From positions 7,936,001 through 8,000,000 of the forward strand of contig NZ_CP006850.1 in assembly GCF_000523235.1 (NCBI RefSeq): 64,000 nt of DNA, read 5' to 3'. The notes beneath the pieces are model-generated. The model saw nothing but the letters and a program-made list of their open reading frames with translations. It made no database searches and had not been told where the DNA came from. Positions 59,883 to 64,000 of the stretch are shown here, one piece after another. The stretch is from Nocardia nova SH22a (GTDB lineage: Bacteria; Actinomycetota; Actinomycetes; Mycobacteriales; Mycobacteriaceae). The position numbers and the translations under genes are program-made. Each line of letters starts with the position of its first letter. The first letter of the stretch is position 1.

Positions 59883-60127
59883 TCGCCGACTTCGAGGAGT
59901 TCATTCAGTTCGACCTGCTCAGCCTGGGTCACAACCTCGACGAGTTGGGACATTCGCTGAGCTGGTGGGACCTCAAAGTCGTTCTCCGGCAACACTCCGG
60001 GCGCTACGCCCAGGAATTCCAGCGCCGCCAGCGGGTCGAAGCGATACCTGCCGAGAAACGCACGGTCGGCGGCAAGGCCGACGCGCTGTCTATCGACGAG
60101 ATGAACACCTTTCTCGGGTGGGAGTAG
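59852..60127 (+). CDS. frameshifted extension of tail assembly chaperone
   Basis: Lambda gpT counterpart, expressed only by -1 frameshift from the gene at 59568. The -1 frame is open from 59852 (just after a TGA) to TAG 60127. It encodes VADFEEFIQFDLLSLGHNLD, SWWDLKVVLRQH and EMNTFLGWE. It has no good start codon of its own for the conserved first half. The fused product would be about 189 residues. It is directly followed by the tape measure gene, as in most long-tailed phages. Confidence 0.78.
   Translation, partial: RGGILGLLEVVADFEEFIQFDLLSLGHNLDELGHSLSWWDLKVVLRQHSGRYAQEFQRRQRVEAIPAEKRTVGGKADALSIDEMNTFLGWE
59855..59861 (+). other. -1 programmed frameshift site (GGGGGAA)
   Basis: Slippery heptamer read G-GGG-GAA in the zero frame. 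It is the only suitable heptamer between the -1 frame TGA at 59849 and the zero-frame TAG at 59880. GGGGGAA is a known shift site in actinophage tail chaperone genes. Confidence 0.75.
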
Positions 60128-60137
60128 GAGGCGCTGC

Positions 60138-63100
60138 GTGGCAACCGAACTCGCGGTCGGATACATCAGCCTCGAAGCTGAGACGTCCAAGCTGCCCAAG
60201 CAGCTCAATGCCGCGTTCGAGTCGGCGGGCAAGACCGCGGGCAAGCGGGGCGGGTCGGAAGCTGCTAACGCATTCGAAGCGGGGACGCGCGGCATCACGG
60301 TCGACCTGTCCAGGGCGTTCGGTGACGCACGTTCGGCGGGAAAGAACGCGGGCGGCGACGCCGCGAACGCTGCCCAATCGAGCCTGGGTGGCATCCGTGT
60401 CGACCTGGCGAAAGCATTCGGTGACGCGGGGGCGGCAGGTAAGTCGGCGGGTTCGGATGCCGCGAGCGGATTCGAGTCGGCGCTGAGCCGCATCGGCGCC
60501 AAGCTCAACTTGTCCGGCAAGTTCTCCGGAGCTGGTGAGGGGGCCGGGCATGAGTTCGGCGGAAGCTTCATGTCCGGCCTCGGTGACAAACTGGGCAACC
60601 TGACCGGCGCGGGCGGCAAGGGCGGCATCATCGGCGCGACCGTCGGCGCCGCGTTCTCGCTCGCGGCATTGTCGATCCCCGGCCTCTTCATGGCGTCGCT
60701 GCAGTCCGGATTCGAACGTCAGAAGGCTCTCGACCTCACACAGGCGAAGCTCGGCGTCGATGACGCCACGATGGCGAAGATCGGCACCGCGGCAGGCCGG
60801 GCGTATGTGGACACCTTCGGCTCCAGCGTGGTCGAGAACGCCGACACTGCCCGTGCGGCAATCCAGTCCGGGTTGCTCGATCCGAACGCCTCCGCGCAGG
60901 AGATGCAAGGCGTCATCGAGCAACTGAGCACGGTGTCGCAGATCATGGACGAGGACATTCCGAGCACCGCGAGGGCCGCCGGGCAAGCGGTGAAGACCGG
61001 CATGACCAAGGATGCCAAGGGCGCGATGGACCTGTTTGTCGCCGCCTCGCAGAACGGGCTCAACGTGTCCGAGGACTTCTTGGACACCGTGACCGAATAC
61101 GGCACCCAATTTCGCAAGCTCGGCATCGACGGGCCTGAGGCGGTCGGTCTGATCAACCAGGCCGTGAAGGGCGGCGCCCGCGACTCTGATACCGCGGCGG
61201 ACGCGATCAAGGAGTTCGCGATCCGTGCGGTCGACGGGTCGGATTCCACGACGAAGGCGTTCCAGGACTTGGGCCTCAATGCCGACGAGATCAGCCACAA
61301 GTTCGCCGCGGGCGGGCAGTCGGCGCACGATGCGACGCAGGAGATCCTCACCGGGCTGCGCAACATCGATGATCCACTGGTCCGCGGGCAAGTCGCTGTC
61401 GCACTGTTCGGCACCAAGTGGGAAGACCTCGGCGGGGCGTTCGACAAGTTCGACCTGTCCACGGCTGCCGGTTCGCTCGGGCAGGTCGCGGGCGCGGCCG
61501 ACGATGCGGCCACCAAGATCAGCCGCAACGCGGCAGGGTCGATCGAGGGAGCGAAGCGCTCCATCGAGACATCGACCGACGCGATATCAACCGCTCTGGC
61601 AAATGCTTTCGGCCCGCAACTGTCGAAGCTGTCCGATTGGGTGACCGACCATCAGCCCGAGATCATCGGCTTCCTCGGGAAGCTCGTCGATGGCGCGTTC
61701 AATGCGGGTGACGCCATCCTCGGCATGGTCTCGACTGGTCTGCGCGCGTTCGCCTCCTTCGCCGAGGGCGCTGGTGGCGCGCTCGCGGGGGTCCTCAAAC
61801 CGCTTGGCGCGGTGACGGAGGCATTCGGCAAGCTCACCGGGAACAAGAAGATGGAAGACCTGGGCGCGGGTATGCGCAACCTCGACCAGACCTTCGACTC
61901 GGCCGCGACGACCGCACGCAACCTCGCCGACGGCATCGACAACACCGTGCGGCCTGGACTCGACCGACTGCGCACCTCGGTTTCCGACAACATCACCGAG
62001 GCGCAGTTGTCGGAGACGATGTTCCGGGCGCTGGGGGACACGGTGACGGCACTTCCGGACGGTCATTCGATCACGCTCAAGGACAACACTCCCGAGACCA
62101 CGCAGCGGCTCGAAGCTCTCGGCCTGAAGGTGACCACGCTTCCGGACGGGAAGGTGACTGTCACCGCCAACGACGAGCCGGGTCAGAAGATCATCGACGC
62201 GTTCATCACGAGGAACACAGGCAAGGCGCTGCCGGTGACGATGGAGCCCGACTGGTCGAAAGTGCAAGCGGGCATAGACAATCCGCAGCTGCGCGCGACC
62301 GCGCCCACCTATTCGCCCGAGTCCGGGTATGTCCATTACGCGAAGGGCGGTATCCGCAAGCCGGGTATCGCTGACGGTTCTCAGGCGATCCTGTGGGCCG
62401 AGGCCGGACCGGAAGCCTACATTCCGCTCGACCAGTCCAGACGCGCCCGGTCGACGGGCCTGCTGGCCACCGTGGCGGAGATGTTCGGCTACGGCCTCAC
62501 TCCGATGGCGGCGGGTGCCATCGTGCCCGGCAAGCAGTTCGCGCAGTCGATGGACCCGGCCACCTATCAACTTGGTGGGTTCTCGACTTCCTCAATCGAT
62601 TGCAGCGGCATGGTGTCCGCGACCGTCAATGACGCGCTGGGGCTGCCGGCGTTCTCCTCGCGGATGGCTACTGGCAACGAGGGCGAGTGGCTGGCCGCCA
62701 AGGGCGCGAAGCCGGGATTGGGTGGCCCGGGTGACATCTCGGTCGGCTGGGTGGTCGGCGGCCCGGCCGGTGGACATACGGCGATGACGCTCGGCGACGG
62801 GACCAATGTCGAATCGAACGGTACCGAAGGCGTGGTCATCGGCGGTCCGGTCGGCGCGAACAATTCGATGTTCGACCAGTTCGCGCACATCCCCGCGGCT
62901 CTGCTGCGCGGCGGTGACGCTGGCGCGGCTGGCAGCAGCGGGGGCGGCACGTCGTCGTCGGGCGGCACTGGTGCCGGCACGTCCGGATCGAGTAGCGGTC
63001 TCGGCGGCACGGTCGGCACCGGTGCGGCCTTCGATACCTCGAAGGTTCCCTCGGGCGTGGTCCCGGTGTGGATCGTCAACAGCGACGGCAGCAGTTACAC

Positions 63101-63446
63101 CCCGACCCCGGCCAGCGACACGGCCACGCCGCAGGCTCCGGCGGCCACGCCCGGCACAACGGGGGCGTCGGAGATTCAGACGATGGATCAGGCGCTCGCG
63201 TCCGGCCGCGACAAGCTCACCGCGGCGGGGCAGGGTTTCACGAAAGCGAACACCGATGACGCTCTCGGCGCGGCGGGCCTTCGTTCCTCGGGCGGCGCAC
63301 TGCAAGCGCTCGGGGAGCAATGGAATTCGAAGACGGTCCAGGATGTGCGCGCGATTCTCGAAGATCGCATGCGCGCCATGCTCATCGAGGCGATCAGCGG
63401 CCTGAACGTCAAGGCTGTGGCCTCGGCTGCCCGGTACGGGAGGTGA
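60138..63446 (+). CDS. tape measure protein with NlpC/P60-like domain
   Basis: 1102 residues. Sets tail length. The N-terminal ~150 residues are Ala/Gly-rich helices with repeated small motifs, followed by glycine-rich hydrophobic segments (GGIIGATVGAAFSLAALSI), long helices, and hydrophobic patches near 530-560. Residues ~810-925 look like an NlpC/P60-type peptidase: C822 in SIDCSGMVSATV, GPGDISVGWVV, and H880 in GGHTAMTLGDG. This domain could open peptidoglycan during DNA entry. A Ser/Gly-rich linker and helical end follow. GTG 60138 follows GGAGG. Confidence 0.87.
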   Translation: MATELAVGYISLEAETSKLPKQLNAAFESAGKTAGKRGGSEAANAFEAGTRGITVDLSRAFGDARSAGKNAGGDAANAAQSSLGGIRVDLAKAFGDAGAAGKSAGSDAASGFESALSRIGAKLNLSGKFSGAGEGAGHEFGGSFMSGLGDKLGNLTGAGGKGGIIGATVGAAFSLAALSIPGLFMASLQSGFERQKALDLTQAKLGVDDATMAKIGTAAGRAYVDTFGSSVVENADTARAAIQSGLLDPNASAQEMQGVIEQLSTVSQIMDEDIPSTARAAGQAVKTGMTKDAKGAMDLFVAASQNGLNVSEDFLDTVTEYGTQFRKLGIDGPEAVGLINQAVKGGARDSDTAADAIKEFAIRAVDGSDSTTKAFQDLGLNADEISHKFAAGGQSAHDATQEILTGLRNIDDPLVRGQVAVALFGTKWEDLGGAFDKFDLSTAAGSLGQVAGAADDAATKISRNAAGSIEGAKRSIETSTDAISTALANAFGPQLSKLSDWVTDHQPEIIGFLGKLVDGAFNAGDAILGMVSTGLRAFASFAEGAGGALAGVLKPLGAVTEAFGKLTGNKKMEDLGAGMRNLDQTFDSAATTARNLADGIDNTVRPGLDRLRTSVSDNITEAQLSETMFRALGDTVTALPDGHSITLKDNTPETTQRLEALGLKVTTLPDGKVTVTANDEPGQKIIDAFITRNTGKALPVTMEPDWSKVQAGIDNPQLRATAPTYSPESGYVHYAKGGIRKPGIADGSQAILWAEAGPEAYIPLDQSRRARSTGLLATVAEMFGYGLTPMAAGAIVPGKQFAQSMDPATYQLGGFSTSSIDCSGMVSATVNDALGLPAFSSRMATGNEGEWLAAKGAKPGLGGPGDISVGWVVGGPAGGHTAMTLGDGTNVESNGTEGVVIGGPVGANNSMFDQFAHIPAALLRGGDAGAAGSSGGGTSSSGGTGAGTSGSSSGLGGTVGTGAAFDTSKVPSGVVPVWIVNSDGSSYTPTPASDTATPQAPAATPGTTGASEIQTMDQALASGRDKLTAAGQGFTKANTDDALGAAGLRSSGGALQALGEQWNSKTVQDVRAILEDRMRAMLIEAISGLNVKAVASAARYGR

Positions 63447-63447
63447 C

Positions 63448-64000
63448 GTGATCGACCGCAGTATCACCGGCCTGACAGTCATCCTGCACGGATGCGACGG
63501 GTCGGTGTGGCACGTGCACGGCGAAGACAAAGGCGCCGAAGGGGTTTGGTGCGGCAAGGACCAGGTGCAAGGCCTGTTCGATCCGCCGGTCCGCACCGCG
63601 TGGGCGTCGGGTGCACGGCAACGCGGCGGCCGAATGCGGGGCCGCTGGTTCGACCCTCGCGATCTGGACCTCGGTTTCCACCTGGTGGCCGCCCGCATCC
63701 CGGCCGGCGACCAGGAGACCCTGATGTCGGAGTTCTGGCGGGCATTCGACTACCGCGAGGACGACTACGACTGGGACGCGGTACTCCCTCGCATTCAGGT
63801 GATCTCGGAGAAGTCCGATCGGTTCCTCGAGGTGCAGCTGCGCCAGAACCGCGAATTCAATCCGGGCATCGACCCACTGATTCGCCAGCACGCGAACCCG
63901 TCACTCCCTCTGCGGGCGGGAATGCCGTTCTGGCAGGAGAAGCCGAAGATCTCGACGTGGACCACCACAGGTACCTCCGGGGCAGGGACCGTCACCGTGT
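63448..64000 (+). CDS. distal tail/minor tail protein (3' end outside window)
   Basis: Open from GTG 63448 to the edge (184 codons). GTG lies right after the tape measure stop, with GGGAGGTGAC in front. SITGLTVILHGCDGSVWHVH, GRWFDPRDLDLGFHLVAARI, RFLEVQLRQNREFNPGIDPL resembles actinophage minor tail proteins of the Dit type encoded after the tape measure. Function inferred from order and sequence style. Confidence 0.72.
   Translation, partial: MIDRSITGLTVILHGCDGSVWHVHGEDKGAEGVWCGKDQVQGLFDPPVRTAWASGARQRGGRMRGRWFDPRDLDLGFHLVAARIPAGDQETLMSEFWRAFDYREDDYDWDAVLPRIQVISEKSDRFLEVQLRQNREFNPGIDPLIRQHANPSLPLRAGMPFWQEKPKISTWTTTGTSGAGTVTV

Larger units (their letters stand above)
40461..64000. mobile_element. 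siphovirus-type prophage (right end outside window)
   Basis: Begins at the half tRNA-Gly and runs off the window. Modules in order: integrase and immunity, early/replication operon, accessory genes, HNH and packaging, head morphogenesis, connectors, major tail, tail chaperones, tape measure, distal tail. Almost all late genes read rightward and appear intact, so the prophage may be functional. Lysis and remaining tail genes, attR and the intact tRNA should be to the right. Confidence 0.9.

Overview
This is a high-GC actinobacterial chromosome segment. It is most likely from Nocardia or a close mycolate-containing relative in the Mycobacteriales. The evidence is a gene set close to the M. tuberculosis Rv0321-Rv0338c neighbourhood (dcd, udgA, an AspC-like aminotransferase, the EtfD-type membrane iron-sulfur oxidoreductase), a SigK/RskA pair, an actinobacterial protein O-mannosyltransferase, a fused HadA/HadB-like dehydratase, frequent GTG starts, and several starts that look leaderless. 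Species cannot be fixed from the sequence alone.

Bases 1-40,450 are chromosome. The left end holds three paralogous secreted proteins with glycine-rich hydrophobic C-termini, interleaved with etfD, whose product carries a long repeat tail. Next come an XRE regulator with a divergent unknown gene, an AspC/AlaA aminotransferase, a 750-base non-coding stretch with hairpins and degenerate repeats, a YibE/F membrane protein, a HadAB-like dehydratase, a membrane Hsp70-like protein, UDP-glucose dehydrogenase, a YdcF-like protein, a degenerate M48-like membrane protein, an NCS1 permease and dCTP deaminase. At 20.8-23.7 kb lies the most unusual locus: an EACC1-like small protein translationally coupled to a protein with a caspase-like domain, one membrane helix and an extracytoplasmic periplasmic-binding-protein-like domain. 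SigK/RskA and a fused ABC exporter follow. Bases 25-35.5 kb hold a sulfonate-type cluster: ROK regulator, lipoprotein, permease, ATPase, flavin monooxygenase and a divergent TauD-like dioxygenase. Protein O-mannosyltransferase, a toroid membrane protein, an EamA transporter and a TrpF-like enzyme complete the chromosomal part.

From 40,461 to beyond the right edge is a siphovirus-type prophage inserted in a tRNA-Gly(CCC) gene. Only the 3' half of the tRNA remains at this end, so the intact copy should lie to the right of the window. The order is conventional: integrase, divergent immunity repressor and control region, excisionase-like and antirepressor genes, a tightly overlapping early/replication operon, a small accessory segment (one reverse-strand gene and a 33-residue hydrophobic peptide behind a strong promoter), HNH endonuclease, possible packaging site, terminase, portal, MuF-like, scaffold, capsid, head-tail connectors, major tail protein, tail chaperones with a -1 frameshift, and a tape measure containing an NlpC/P60-like domain. 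A distal tail gene is cut by the window end. Lysis genes are not seen.

Most chromosomal units end in strong GC-rich hairpins without long T runs. Convergent neighbours are packed very tightly, with gaps of 1-4 bases or even overlaps.
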